A stretch of 64,000 nucleotides of DNA from an actinobacterium LLX17 (GTDB lineage Bacteria > Actinomycetota > Actinomycetes > Propionibacteriales > Nocardioidaceae): positions 313,902 to 377,901 of the forward strand of contig KI301992.1 in NCBI GenBank assembly GCA_000471045.1, read 5' to 3'. Position 1 is the stretch's first letter. Every line of letters begins with the position of its first letter. The notes beneath the pieces are model-generated. The model did not search any database. It was not told where the DNA came from and saw only the letters and a program-made list of their open reading frames with translations. The translations under genes were made by a program, and so were the position numbers. Shown here piece after piece: positions 1 to 7,648 of this stretch.

Positions 1-1
1 C

Positions 2-709
2 CCGCGCGTGCGAGTCACGTTCCTCGAGGGCCGCGAGACCGCCACCTCCGTCATCGAGGCTGCGCGCAAGACCGGTCACTCCCGGTTCCCGGTCATCGGC
101 CGCACACCCGACGACATCCTCGGCGTCGTGCACGTGAAGCACGCGGTCAGCGTCCCGCTGGAGCGCCGGCGCAGCACGCGCATCGAGGACATCGCGGCCC
201 CGGCCGCCACCGTGCCCGACAGCCTCGAGCTCGACCCGTTGCTGGCGCTGCTGCGTGAGCAGGGCATGCAGATGGCGATCGTCGTCGACGAGTACGGCGG
301 CACCGACGGCGTCGTCACGCTGGAGGACCTGGTCGAGGAGATCGTCGGCGACATCGCCGACGAGCACGACCGGGTCGCGTCCACCTCGCGCCACCGCACC
401 GACGGCACGTGGTCACTGTCGGGCCTGCTGCGCCCCGACGAGGTCTTCGAGGAGACAGGTGTCGCGCTGCCGGAGGGAGACGACTACGAGACGATCGCCG
501 GTCTCGTGCTGCAGGAGCTGGGCCGTCTGGCGCAGCGCGGTGACCAGATCACCCTGTTCGTCGACCCCACGCCCGAGGACGACGACGACGAGCCGGACCC
601 GCTGCGGGTCGAGCTCACCGTCGAGCGGGTCGACGGCCGACGCATCGACCGCCTGACCCTGACGGTCTCGCCGATCACCTCCGACGAGAACGAGGAGGCG
701 AGCCGATGA
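2..709 (+). CDS. CNNM/CBS-pair/CorC transporter family protein, 5' truncated
   Basis: The reading frame is open to the left edge of the window, so the N-terminal membrane domain lies outside it. What is present is a CBS-pair module (residues around 20-130, with the motif DEYGGTDGVVTLED near 95) followed by a CorC_HlyC domain (about 140-225). This is the layout of the cytosolic half of the hemolysin/CorC (CNNM) family, whose members are linked to Mg2+ or Co2+ transport and which are not proven hemolysins. It overlaps the next gene by ATGA, so the two are probably co-translated. The family is clear; the transported ion is not. Confidence 0.9.
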   Translation, partial: PRVRVTFLEGRETATSVIEAARKTGHSRFPVIGRTPDDILGVVHVKHAVSVPLERRRSTRIEDIAAPAATVPDSLELDPLLALLREQGMQMAIVVDEYGGTDGVVTLEDLVEEIVGDIADEHDRVASTSRHRTDGTWSLSGLLRPDEVFEETGVALPEGDDYETIAGLVLQELGRLAQRGDQITLFVDPTPEDDDDEPDPLRVELTVERVDGRRIDRLTLTVSPITSDENEEASR

Positions 710-1746
710 GCTGGTACGTCGGCATCCTCGTCACCCTCGTCCTGCTGGGCCTCAACGCCCTGTTCGTGGCCGCCGAGTTCGCGTTGATCTCGGCACGGCG
801 CACGCAGCTCGAGCCGGCCGCCGCGCAGGGCTCGCGAGCCGCCAAGCTCGCCCTCAAGGCGATGAGCAACGTCTCGATGATGATGGCGGCCGCGCAGCTC
901 GGCATCACCATCTGCTCGCTGCTGCTCGGCGCGGTCAGCGAGCCGGCCATCGCGCACGCCATGGAGCCGGCCTTCGAGGCGGTGGGTGTGCCCGAGAACC
1001 TCGTGCACCCCATCTCGTTCGCCATCGCGCTCTCGCTGGTCGTCTACGCCCACGTGGTGATCGGCGAGATGGTGCCCAAGAACCTGGCCCTCGCCGCGCC
1101 CGACAAGGCCGCGCTCTGGCTGGGTCCGTTCATGCTCGCGGTCGTCGCAGTCCTCAAGCCCTTGGTCATCGTCCTCAACGGCATCGCCAACATCGCCCTG
1201 CGGGCCATGCGGATCGAGCCCAAGGACGAGGTCGCCTCCACGTACACCCATGACGAGGTCGCGGGCCTGGTCGAGGAGTCGCGCCGTGAGGGTCTGCTCG
1301 ACGACGCCGAGTACGGCCTGGTCCAGGGCGCCCTGGAGTTCCACGACGGCACGATCGAGCAGGTCCTGCTGCCGGTCGACGTCCTCGTCACCATCACGGC
1401 CGACGCGACCGCCGCCGACGTGGAGGTTGCGTGCGCCGAGACCGGGTTCTCGCGCTTCCCGGTCGTTGACGAGCTCGGTGACCTGTCGGGCTACCTGCAC
1501 ATCAAGGACGCCCTCGAGACCGACGAGAGCGCCCGCCTGAGACCCATCGCCGACAAGTGGGTGCGTCCGCTGGCCACCGTGCCGGTCGCGTCGGGGCTGT
1601 ACGAGGCGTTGCGCGTCATGCAGGCCCGCGGCTCGCACATGGCGCGGGTGGCCGACGCCGACGGGCGCATCACCGGCGTCGTGATGCTCGAGGACGTGCT
1701 GGAGGAGCTGGTCGGCGAGATCCGCGACGCCGAACGTGCGGGCTGA
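706..1746 (+). CDS. CNNM transmembrane/CBS protein (hemolysin family)
   Basis: This 346-residue protein has an N-terminal CNNM membrane domain, with hydrophobic segments near residues 5-25, 60-80, 100-120 and 140-165 and the typical IGEMVPKNLAL motif near 122. A CBS pair follows (about 205-340). It ends just after the second CBS domain and lacks the C-terminal CorC_HlyC domain of its neighbour. Tandem long and short CNNM genes are common in actinobacteria, which suggests a hetero-oligomer, though this is inference. The start overlaps the preceding stop (ATGA). Confidence 0.9.
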   Translation: MSWYVGILVTLVLLGLNALFVAAEFALISARRTQLEPAAAQGSRAAKLALKAMSNVSMMMAAAQLGITICSLLLGAVSEPAIAHAMEPAFEAVGVPENLVHPISFAIALSLVVYAHVVIGEMVPKNLALAAPDKAALWLGPFMLAVVAVLKPLVIVLNGIANIALRAMRIEPKDEVASTYTHDEVAGLVEESRREGLLDDAEYGLVQGALEFHDGTIEQVLLPVDVLVTITADATAADVEVACAETGFSRFPVVDELGDLSGYLHIKDALETDESARLRPIADKWVRPLATVPVASGLYEALRVMQARGSHMARVADADGRITGVVMLEDVLEELVGEIRDAERAG

Positions 1747-1765
1747 GCGAGTCAGCCGCCCTCGT

Positions 1766-2347
1766 TCACGCTGAGTGGGGCCGGAACAGTCCGGACTCGG
1801 TCAGCACCAGGTCGACCGGTTGGTCGTGCGGCTCGTGCGGCACCTCGGGCAGCAGCTCGGCGGCGAACACGATCGCGCACCGCAGGGCCGTGACCCCGGC
1901 CAGTGCGCGGTCGTAGTACGCCGCGCCGCGACCCAGTCTGCGGCCGGCGTGGTCGACCGCGAGAGCCGGCACCAGCACGAGGTCGACGTCGTCGAGCGCC
2001 TGTGGACCGAGCGACGGCCCGTCCGGCTCGGGGACGCCGAGTGGCCCCTGCCGCAGCGGAGCGGCCGCGTCCAGTGCCACCCAGTCGAGGGTGCCGTCGG
2101 GCAGGGCCCGGGGCACCACCACCTCGGCGCCGTTCTCGGCCAGCGCGGCCAGCAGTGGACCGGTTCCCGGCTCGGTGGGCATCGACACGTAGGCCGCCAC
2201 TCGCCGCGCCCGGGCCAGGGAGGGTTCGGACGTGGCGTGCCAGGCCAGCGACTCGGCGACCGCCTGGCGATCGGCCGGCCCGCGGTCGCGGCGCGCAGCC
2301 AGGAGGCGCCGTCGCAGGCGGTCCTTCTCAGCGCGGGCGCCACTCAC
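1766..2347 (-). CDS. 5-formyltetrahydrofolate cyclo-ligase
   Basis: The enzyme converts 5-formyl-THF to 5,10-methenyl-THF with ATP, returning the stored folate to the one-carbon pool. The 193-residue length is normal for the family. Supporting motifs are the basic N-terminal helix, PTEPGTGPLL near residue 60 (folate/ATP site) and GRRLGRGAAYYDRAL near 140, which matches the family GRGGGYYDR signature. The GTG start has a -10 box TAGCGT (2354-2359, minus strand) ending 6 nt upstream, so the mRNA may be leaderless. That box overlaps the -10 of the divergent gene. The same divergent arrangement next to UDP-glucose pyrophosphorylase is known from mycobacteria. Confidence 0.93.
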   Translation of the reverse strand: MSGARAEKDRLRRRLLAARRDRGPADRQAVAESLAWHATSEPSLARARRVAAYVSMPTEPGTGPLLAALAENGAEVVVPRALPDGTLDWVALDAAAPLRQGPLGVPEPDGPSLGPQALDDVDLVLVPALAVDHAGRRLGRGAAYYDRALAGVTALRCAIVFAAELLPEVPHEPHDQPVDLVLTESGLFRPHSA

Positions 2348-2370
2348 GCCCCGACGCTATCGTGTGGCGG

Positions 2371-3753
2371 GTGACAGGACTTGCGGAAGCGCAGCGCCGG
2401 ATGGTGGAGGCGGGTGTCCCGCAGCGAGCGATCGATGTGTTCACCGACTTCTACGGTCAGCTCGAGGGGGGCGCCACCGGGATGATCCCGGAGTCGGAGG
2501 TCGAGCCGCTCACGGGCGTCGAACGGGCCGCGACCCTGGACGTCGACGAGGCTGCGTGCCGGGCGGCGGCCGAGTCGACCGTCGTCATCAAGCTCAACGG
2601 TGGTCTCGGCACCTCGATGGGCATGGATCGAGCCAAGTCGCTCCTGCCCGTGCGGCCGGACCTGACCTTCCTCGACGTCATCGCGCGGCAGGTGCAGCAT
2701 GTGCGCCGCGAGCTCGACGTGCGGCTGCCGCTGGTCTTCATGAACAGCTTCCGCACCCACGACGACACCCTCGACGCGCTGGCGGCCTATGACGACCTGG
2801 CGGTGCCGGGCCTGCCGTTGGACTTCGTGCAGAACCTCGAGCCCAAGCTGCGAGCCGACGACCTCTCGCCGGTCGACTGGCCGGCGGACCCGTCGCTGGA
2901 GTGGTGCCCGCCGGGTCACGGCGATCTCTACACGGCCCTGCAGACCTCGGGGATGCTCGACGCGCTGCTCGACGCCGGTTTCCACTACGCGACGGTCTCG
3001 AACTCCGACAACCTCGGTGCCGTGCCGGACCCGGAGATGATGGCGTGGTTCGCGGAGTCCGGGGCTCCGTACGCGGCCGAGGTCTGCCGGCGCACACCGG
3101 CCGACATCAAGGGCGGTCACCTGGTCGTTCGCAAGAATGATGGCCGCCTCGTCCTGCGCGAGACCTCGCAGACCCCGTCCGAGGACGCCGAGGCCGCAGC
3201 CGATCTCTCGCGGCACCGCTACTTCCACACCAACAACCTGTGGTTCGACCTCCGCGTGCTGCACAAGACCCTGGAGGAGCGCCACGGAATCCTGGGACTG
3301 CCGCTCATTCGCAATCACAAGACCGTCGACCCGCGCGACCCGTCGTCGCCGGAGGTCGTGCAGATCGAGTCGGCCATGGGGGCGGCGATCGAGGTGTTCG
3401 ACGGCGCCACCGCGATCGAGGTCGACCGCTCGCGCTTCCTGCCGGTCAAGACCACGAACGACCTGCTCCTGCTGCGTTCCGACGTGTACGGCGTCGGCGA
3501 CGACTACCAGGTCAGGGCCACCGTCGAGCCGCCGCTGGTGGACCTCGACTCCCGCTTCTTCAAGGGCATCGACGACTTCGACGCCCGCCTCCCGCACGTG
3601 CCCTCGCTGGCCGGCGCCACCTCCTTCACGGTGCGCGGCGACTGGCGCTTCGGTGAGGGTGTCGTCGTCACCGGCGACGTCGTCCTGGAGGAACAGCCCG
3701 ACGACGCGCCCCCATCGGCCACCCGGGTCGTGGAGGGTACGCGACTAGGCTGA
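2371..3753 (+). CDS. UTP--glucose-1-phosphate uridylyltransferase, eukaryote-type (UDPGP family)
   Basis: The enzyme makes UDP-glucose from UTP and glucose-1-phosphate for glycolipids, teichoic-type polymers and trehalose. The 460-residue length and the nucleotide-binding loop KLNGGLGTSMG (about residues 70-80, followed by AKS) identify the eukaryote-like UDPGP family, not the roughly 300-residue bacterial GalU fold. SNSDNLG near 210 and KGGHL near 248 are also UDPGP motifs. GTG 2371 was chosen because TATCGT (2358-2363) ends 7 nt upstream, as for a leaderless mRNA; the frame is open further upstream but overlaps the divergent gene. It lies directly before glp, at the position held by galU in mycobacteria. 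Confidence 0.92.
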   Translation: MTGLAEAQRRMVEAGVPQRAIDVFTDFYGQLEGGATGMIPESEVEPLTGVERAATLDVDEAACRAAAESTVVIKLNGGLGTSMGMDRAKSLLPVRPDLTFLDVIARQVQHVRRELDVRLPLVFMNSFRTHDDTLDALAAYDDLAVPGLPLDFVQNLEPKLRADDLSPVDWPADPSLEWCPPGHGDLYTALQTSGMLDALLDAGFHYATVSNSDNLGAVPDPEMMAWFAESGAPYAAEVCRRTPADIKGGHLVVRKNDGRLVLRETSQTPSEDAEAAADLSRHRYFHTNNLWFDLRVLHKTLEERHGILGLPLIRNHKTVDPRDPSSPEVVQIESAMGAAIEVFDGATAIEVDRSRFLPVKTTNDLLLLRSDVYGVGDDYQVRATVEPPLVDLDSRFFKGIDDFDARLPHVPSLAGATSFTVRGDWRFGEGVVVTGDVVLEEQPDDAPPSATRVVEGTRLG

Positions 3754-3758
3754 CCCCC

Positions 3759-5348
3759 ATGGTCTCTGGAGAGCACGGCACGTCGAGTGAGCAGGATCAC
3801 CTGCCCGGCGTCGATCCCGAGACCCGCGACGCGGCCGAGGGCGGGTCCGGCGAAGAGTCCGCCGCCGCCCCCGAGACCGATGCGGGAGACGCTGTGACGG
3901 CCGGTGCGGACGACGCCCAGAGCGCGACGGCGGAGGCTGGTGATGATCGGTCGAAGCCCGAGTCCGAGTCCGAGTTCGGCGGCGCCACCCCGGACCACGA
4001 GTCGTCGTCGGCCTCCACCGACGACCAGCCTGCGGGCGAGAAGCCTGTGGACGCGAAGCCGGCGAACGAGGAGCCGGCGAAGCCGCGGCGCAAGACGCGT
4101 CAGCGGGCCGGCAGCATCCCCGATGGCGTGCTGACGGTGGAGGACCACCTGGAGAAGATCCTCGTCGGCACCGGGCCACTGGAGGCGTACGACCAGCCGC
4201 TCGTGGAGTCGTTGGGCCTGCCCCTGCACGGTGACTTCGTCAGCCCCATCGACCTGCCGCGCTTCGACCAGTCGACGGTCGACGGGTACGCCATCCGTGC
4301 GGCCGACGCCGTCGACGCGACCCGCGACATCCCGGTCGTGCTGCCCGTGGCCGGTGACGTGCGCGCCGGCGGCGCCCGCCCGTTCGCCATCAGCGCCGGC
4401 ACGGCGGCTCGCATCACGGCCGGTGCCCCGGTGCCGCGTGGTGCCGACTGCATCGTGCCGTTGCATCACACCGATCGCGGGTCGTCCCGCGTCGGTGTGC
4501 GCGTGGCCCCGCGGCCCGGACAGGGGGTGCGCCGCACGGGCTCGGAGGTCTCCGCCGGTTCCACCGTGCTGCCGGCCGGTTCGGTCCTGGGTGCTCGCGA
4601 GATCGGGCTGCTGGCCTCGCTCGGCTCCTCGCGGGTGCAGGCGCGTCCACGTCCGCGCGTCGTGATCTTCTCGATGGGTTCGGAGCTGCGTGAGCCGGGT
4701 GCCCACCTGGCACACGACTCGACGTACGACGGCAACAGCTACATGCTGGCCGCTGCCGTGCGCAGTGCCGGCGCCATCGCCTACCGCGTGGGCGCCGTGG
4801 GCGACGACCCCAAGGCGTTCCGCCGGGTGCTGAGCGACCAGCTGGTGCGAGCCGACCTGGTCATCACCACCGGCGGCATCAGCGACGGTGCCCGTGACGT
4901 GGTGCGCCAGACGCTGCGAGCGCTGGGCACCGTGGAGTTCAACGACGTCGCGATCTACCCGGGCCGCACGCAGGGCTTCGGTCGGGTCTTCGACGAGCGC
5001 ACGCCCATCATCACGCTTCCCGGCAATCCGGTCTCGGCCTACGTGGGCCTCGAGGTGTTCGTGCTGCCGGCCCTGCGCCGCATGATGGGCCGCACGCCCT
5101 TCCGTCGGCCGATGGTGCACGCGGTGCTGGCTGCTGACGTGTCGTCGCCCTCGGGCCGGCGCCAGTACGTGCCGGGCATCTTCGAGGTGACGCACCGCGG
5201 CGCCAAGGTCACGCCGTTGCCGGACCCAGACGCCCTGGAGCTCTCGGAGCTGGCCCGCGCGAACGCCTTCATCGTGGTGGGGGAGGACGAGACCGCCCTC
5301 AACCTGGGTGACACGGTGCGCACTCTCGTGCTCGACCGCCCGTACTGA
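3759..5348 (+). CDS. glp: MoeA/gephyrin-like protein, probable divisome protein Glp
   Basis: Residues about 125-525 form a complete MoeA (molybdopterin molybdotransferase) fold, with STVDGYAIR near 170, TTGGISDGARD near 370 and LPGNPVSAY near 425. The first 110 or so residues are an acidic, Ser/Glu/Pro-rich disordered extension. Some MoeA positions differ: the usual GADxVVxxE is GADCIVPLHH, and PGKP is PGRT. The gene is followed by rimJ and then a one-TM protein at 6134, the order in which corynebacterial Glp and its membrane receptor GlpR are found. Glp links FtsZ-bound SepF to the envelope, so division is the likelier role; a residual cofactor role cannot be excluded. TAGGCT (3746-3751) ends 7 nt before the ATG, suggesting a leaderless transcript. 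Confidence 0.8.
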   Translation: MVSGEHGTSSEQDHLPGVDPETRDAAEGGSGEESAAAPETDAGDAVTAGADDAQSATAEAGDDRSKPESESEFGGATPDHESSSASTDDQPAGEKPVDAKPANEEPAKPRRKTRQRAGSIPDGVLTVEDHLEKILVGTGPLEAYDQPLVESLGLPLHGDFVSPIDLPRFDQSTVDGYAIRAADAVDATRDIPVVLPVAGDVRAGGARPFAISAGTAARITAGAPVPRGADCIVPLHHTDRGSSRVGVRVAPRPGQGVRRTGSEVSAGSTVLPAGSVLGAREIGLLASLGSSRVQARPRPRVVIFSMGSELREPGAHLAHDSTYDGNSYMLAAAVRSAGAIAYRVGAVGDDPKAFRRVLSDQLVRADLVITTGGISDGARDVVRQTLRALGTVEFNDVAIYPGRTQGFGRVFDERTPIITLPGNPVSAYVGLEVFVLPALRRMMGRTPFRRPMVHAVLAADVSSPSGRRQYVPGIFEVTHRGAKVTPLPDPDALELSELARANAFIVVGEDETALNLGDTVRTLVLDRPY

Positions 5349-5354
5349 CGCGTC

Positions 5355-5954
5355 ATGGCACGTTCGTGGGCGGTGACCCTGGGTCACGGCCGCATCGGGG
5401 TGCGGCCGCTGCGCCGCCGGGATGCGCCCGTGTGGGAACGGTTGCGGGCCGACAGCCTCGCCTGGCTGCAGCCGTGGGAGGCGACCCTCCCGCGGGAGGG
5501 AGGCCGGGCCACGTCGTCGTACTGGCAGACGGCCTCGGTGCTGCTGCGCCGGGCCCGGCGAGGTGAGGGCATGCCGTTCGTCTCGACGTGGGACGGACAG
5601 ATGGTCGGGCAGGTGACGGTGAACTCGATCAGCTGGGGCTCGGCCCGCTCGGCCAGCATCGGCTACTGGGTGGCGCGGAGCCACGCCGGTCGCGGCGTCA
5701 CCCCGACGGCGGTCGCGCTGGTGTGTGACCACCTGTTCGAGTCGGTCAACCTGCACCGCGTCGACATCGCCATCCGGCCCGAGAACGAGCCGAGCCTTGC
5801 CGTGGTGCGCAAGCTCGGCTTCACCGAGGTCGGCACCGCCCCGCGCTACCTCCACATCGGCGGGGAATGGGCCGACCACCAGCTGTTCCAGCTGGTCCGC
5901 GAGGACGTCGACGGTCGCGTCATCGACCGTCTCGCCTCCAATTCCGCTCGTTGA
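5355..5954 (+). CDS. rimJ: RimJ/RimL-type GNAT N-acetyltransferase
   Basis: This 199-residue GNAT-fold protein belongs to the RimJ/RimL group, which acetylates the alpha-amino group of ribosomal or other proteins using acetyl-CoA. Visible family features are the N-terminal GRIGVRPLRRRD, the acetyl-CoA loop region SHAGRGVTPTAVALVCDHLF (about residues 113-132) and the C-terminal VVRKLGFTEVG near 155. It starts 6 nt after glp with no clear Shine-Dalgarno and is probably in the same transcript. Its conserved place between glp and glpR in actinobacteria is unexplained; whether it acetylates a division protein is unknown. Confidence 0.88.
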   Translation: MARSWAVTLGHGRIGVRPLRRRDAPVWERLRADSLAWLQPWEATLPREGGRATSSYWQTASVLLRRARRGEGMPFVSTWDGQMVGQVTVNSISWGSARSASIGYWVARSHAGRGVTPTAVALVCDHLFESVNLHRVDIAIRPENEPSLAVVRKLGFTEVGTAPRYLHIGGEWADHQLFQLVREDVDGRVIDRLASNSAR

Positions 5955-5961
5955 GGTGCAA

Positions 5962-5976
5962 GGGCGCTCAGCGCCC
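5962..5976 (+). terminator. Short hairpin after rimJ
   Basis: GGGCGC-TCA-GCGCCC begins 8 nt after the rimJ stop codon. There is no U-tract, so it is only a possible weak terminator or processing hairpin. The next gene, glpR, appears to have its own promoter. Confidence 0.4.
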
Positions 5977-6133
5977 GAGCCACGAAACGCGCGGACGGGG
6001 ACTTCGTGGTTCGTCGTTTCACTCCTCGCGACTCAGCCGTCGGGACACGTCGGCCTCGTCACATCAACAATTTCTGTCACGACACACGTCGAGGATGCGG
6101 GGTTCGTCGGCCGCTGCGTCATACGGTCATACC

Positions 6134-7012
6134 GTGTTCGGTGGAGCCAGTGGCGTGATTTTCGCCTTCGTCGTCGTTGTGTGGGTGGCCTATGTGGTGC
6201 CGCTCGCCCTGCGGCGCTACGACGATGCGTCAAAGACGTCGTCGCTCGGCTCGTTCTCCTCCCTCAGCCGGGTCATCTCCCGCCCGTCCTCCGAGACCAC
6301 CGAGCACGCTGACTCCTCCACCCGCGCCGCTGTCATCAAGGCCGAGGCGAAGCCGCGGGGGCCCATCGACGAGTCCGAGACCGTCTCGGAGTTCTGGGGC
6401 GCCGACGACGCCGAGGCCCGTCCGGTCAACCGTGCCGCCGCGCGCCTGGCCGCTCGCCGACGTCGCCGGGTGCTCATCACGCTGCTGACCAGCCTCGTGG
6501 TCGTCGCCGGCCTCGCCGTCGCCGGCATCGTTGCCGCCCCCTGGGTCGGCGTGCCGGTCGCGGTCATCGTCGCGTGGCTCGTCACGTGCCGCATCCAGGT
6601 GCGGGGCGAGCGCGGGCTGCGTCGTCCCTCGCGCCGCGAGGTGCAGCGTCGCGCCGCCGAGACCGCGTCTGACACCGAGGAGACCGTCGTCCTCTCGGGT
6701 CAGTTCGAGGACGTCGAGCCCGACCGCCCGCACGTCATGGCGCAGGAGCCGCTGGCTGCGGACGCCTTGGACGAGCAGCTGGTCATCGCCGTGCCGTCCA
6801 TCTCCACGACCGGTGAGGCCCTGTGGGACCCGCTGCCGGTCACCTTGCCGACCTACGTCACGAAGCCGCGCGTCGGACGCACCGTGCGCACCATCGACTT
6901 CGGTCAGGCCGGCGCGTGGACCTCGGGCCACGTCGAGGCCGACGACACCGAGCTGCCGTCGCGCCAGCAGGCTGCTGACAGCGGCGAGGCCCGCGAGGCC
7001 GTCGGCCACTGA
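6134..7012 (+). CDS. glpR: GlpR-like membrane protein (putative receptor of Glp)
   Basis: The protein has 292 residues. A transmembrane segment lies at the very N-terminus (about residues 7-27, ending VVPLALRRYD). A charged, low-complexity cytoplasmic stretch (30-110) follows, then a two-helix membrane hairpin (about 113-152) and a hydrophilic tail to the C-terminus. The layout and the position after rimJ match the actinobacterial protein described as the membrane receptor for gephyrin-like Glp (Rv0996-type). The GTG start was chosen because TACGGT (6122-6127) ends 6 nt upstream; GTG 6155 is an alternative. The sequence itself has no catalytic motif. The name rests on context and topology more than on sequence identity. 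Confidence 0.65.
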   Translation: MFGGASGVIFAFVVVVWVAYVVPLALRRYDDASKTSSLGSFSSLSRVISRPSSETTEHADSSTRAAVIKAEAKPRGPIDESETVSEFWGADDAEARPVNRAAARLAARRRRRVLITLLTSLVVVAGLAVAGIVAAPWVGVPVAVIVAWLVTCRIQVRGERGLRRPSRREVQRRAAETASDTEETVVLSGQFEDVEPDRPHVMAQEPLAADALDEQLVIAVPSISTTGEALWDPLPVTLPTYVTKPRVGRTVRTIDFGQAGAWTSGHVEADDTELPSRQQAADSGEAREAVGH

Positions 7013-7054
7013 CCACCGAGCCGGTGCTAGGCTCGTTCCTGCTGTTCGCAGCAT

Positions 7055-7127
7055 GGGGCATTGGCGCAGTTGGTAGCGCGCTTCGTTCGCATCGAAGAGG
7101 TCAGGAGTTCGAATCTCCTATGCTCCA
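7055..7127 (+). tRNA. tRNA-Ala (anticodon CGC)
   Basis: A full cloverleaf is visible: acceptor GGGGCAT/ATGCTCC with the G3-U70 wobble pair that AlaRS requires, anticodon stem CTTCG/CGAAG around loop TTCGCAT, and a T-loop TTCGAAT. The 3' CCA is not encoded. A TAGGCT -10 box lies at 7028-7033, giving a leader of about 20 nt, and a strong terminator follows. Confidence 0.97.
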
Positions 7128-7134
7128 CCCGCAG

Positions 7135-7172
7135 GTCAGGGCCCCACGACATGTCGTGGGGCCCTGACTTTT
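7135..7172 (+). terminator. Intrinsic terminator of tRNA-Ala (34-bp perfect palindrome)
   Basis: Arms of 16 nt (GTCAGGGCCCCACGAC at 7135-7150 and its exact complement at 7153-7168) flank a 2-nt centre, so the DNA is a perfect 34-bp palindrome. A TTTTG run follows on the plus strand. It ends the tRNA transcript and probably also blocks read-through from the minus-strand ribosomal protein operon. Confidence 0.9.
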
Positions 7173-7301
7173 GTCGCAACGTCGTGAGGCCCTGAGCTGC
7201 GGATCACGATGGGTGATTCGAGGAGGAGCCCGGCTCGTCTGGGTCGGCGGCGCCGGGAACTCTCTCGCGGGGGCTCCGGAACTCTCTCGCGCGCGGCGGG
7301 G

Positions 7302-7424
7302 TCAGCCCTGGCGGGCCTTGAGGCGGGGGTTCTGCTTGTTGATCACGTAGGTGCGGCCGCGGCGGCGGACGACCTGCGAGCCGGGCTGGTTCTTGAGCGA
7401 GCGCAGGGAGTTGCGGACCTTCAT
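7302..7424 (-). CDS. rpmJ: 50S ribosomal protein L36, zinc-free paralogue
   Basis: This 40-residue protein starts [11 protein letters not shown] and has the L36 pattern through [15 protein letters not shown]. It contains no cysteine, whereas housekeeping L36 binds zinc through a Cys3-His set. Such C-minus paralogues replace the zinc form during zinc starvation. It is the last gene of the minus-strand operon rpmE2 - COG0523 - rpmF - rpmJ that runs from the Zur-like box at 9013-9029. A Shine-Dalgarno-like GGAG lies just upstream of the ATG. Confidence 0.92.
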   Translation of the reverse strand: MKVRNSLRSLKNQPGSQVVRRRGRTYVINKQNPRLKARQG

Positions 7425-7435
7425 GGGTTTCTCCT

Positions 7436-7609
7436 TCAGAGGGTGTCGGGGTCGATGAGCCCGGCGTGCACCGCGCGGACGATGCGGCGCGGCACCCGCA
7501 CCTCGCGTCCGTCGACGGTGATGGGGACGAGGTCGGGTGCGGTCGCCTTCCACTGCGACCGGCGGTGCCGGGTGTTGCTGCGTGAGGTCTTGCGCTTCGG
7601 GACGGCCAT
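7436..7609 (-). CDS. rpmF: 50S ribosomal protein L32, zinc-free paralogue
   Basis: The frame encodes 57 residues beginning [20 protein letters not shown], the standard L32 N-terminus. The cysteine pairs of zinc-binding L32 are absent; the C-terminal half reads [20 protein letters not shown]. The start codon is preceded by AGGAGC. It lies 11 nt upstream of rpmJ and 39 nt downstream of the COG0523-like gene, in one operon under the Zur-like box. L32 protects the peptidyl-transferase region of the 50S subunit. Confidence 0.93.
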   Translation of the reverse strand: MAVPKRKTSRSNTRHRRSQWKATAPDLVPITVDGREVRVPRRIVRAVHAGLIDPDTL

Positions 7610-7648
7610 GGTGCTCCTTGCTTCTGGTTCTCCGGCAGGGATGACGGT

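Noticed and set aside
7256..7291. Direct repeat of GGAACTCTCTCGCG before the rpmJ stop
   Set aside because: Only two 14-bp copies with no symmetry or clear function; not enough to call an element.
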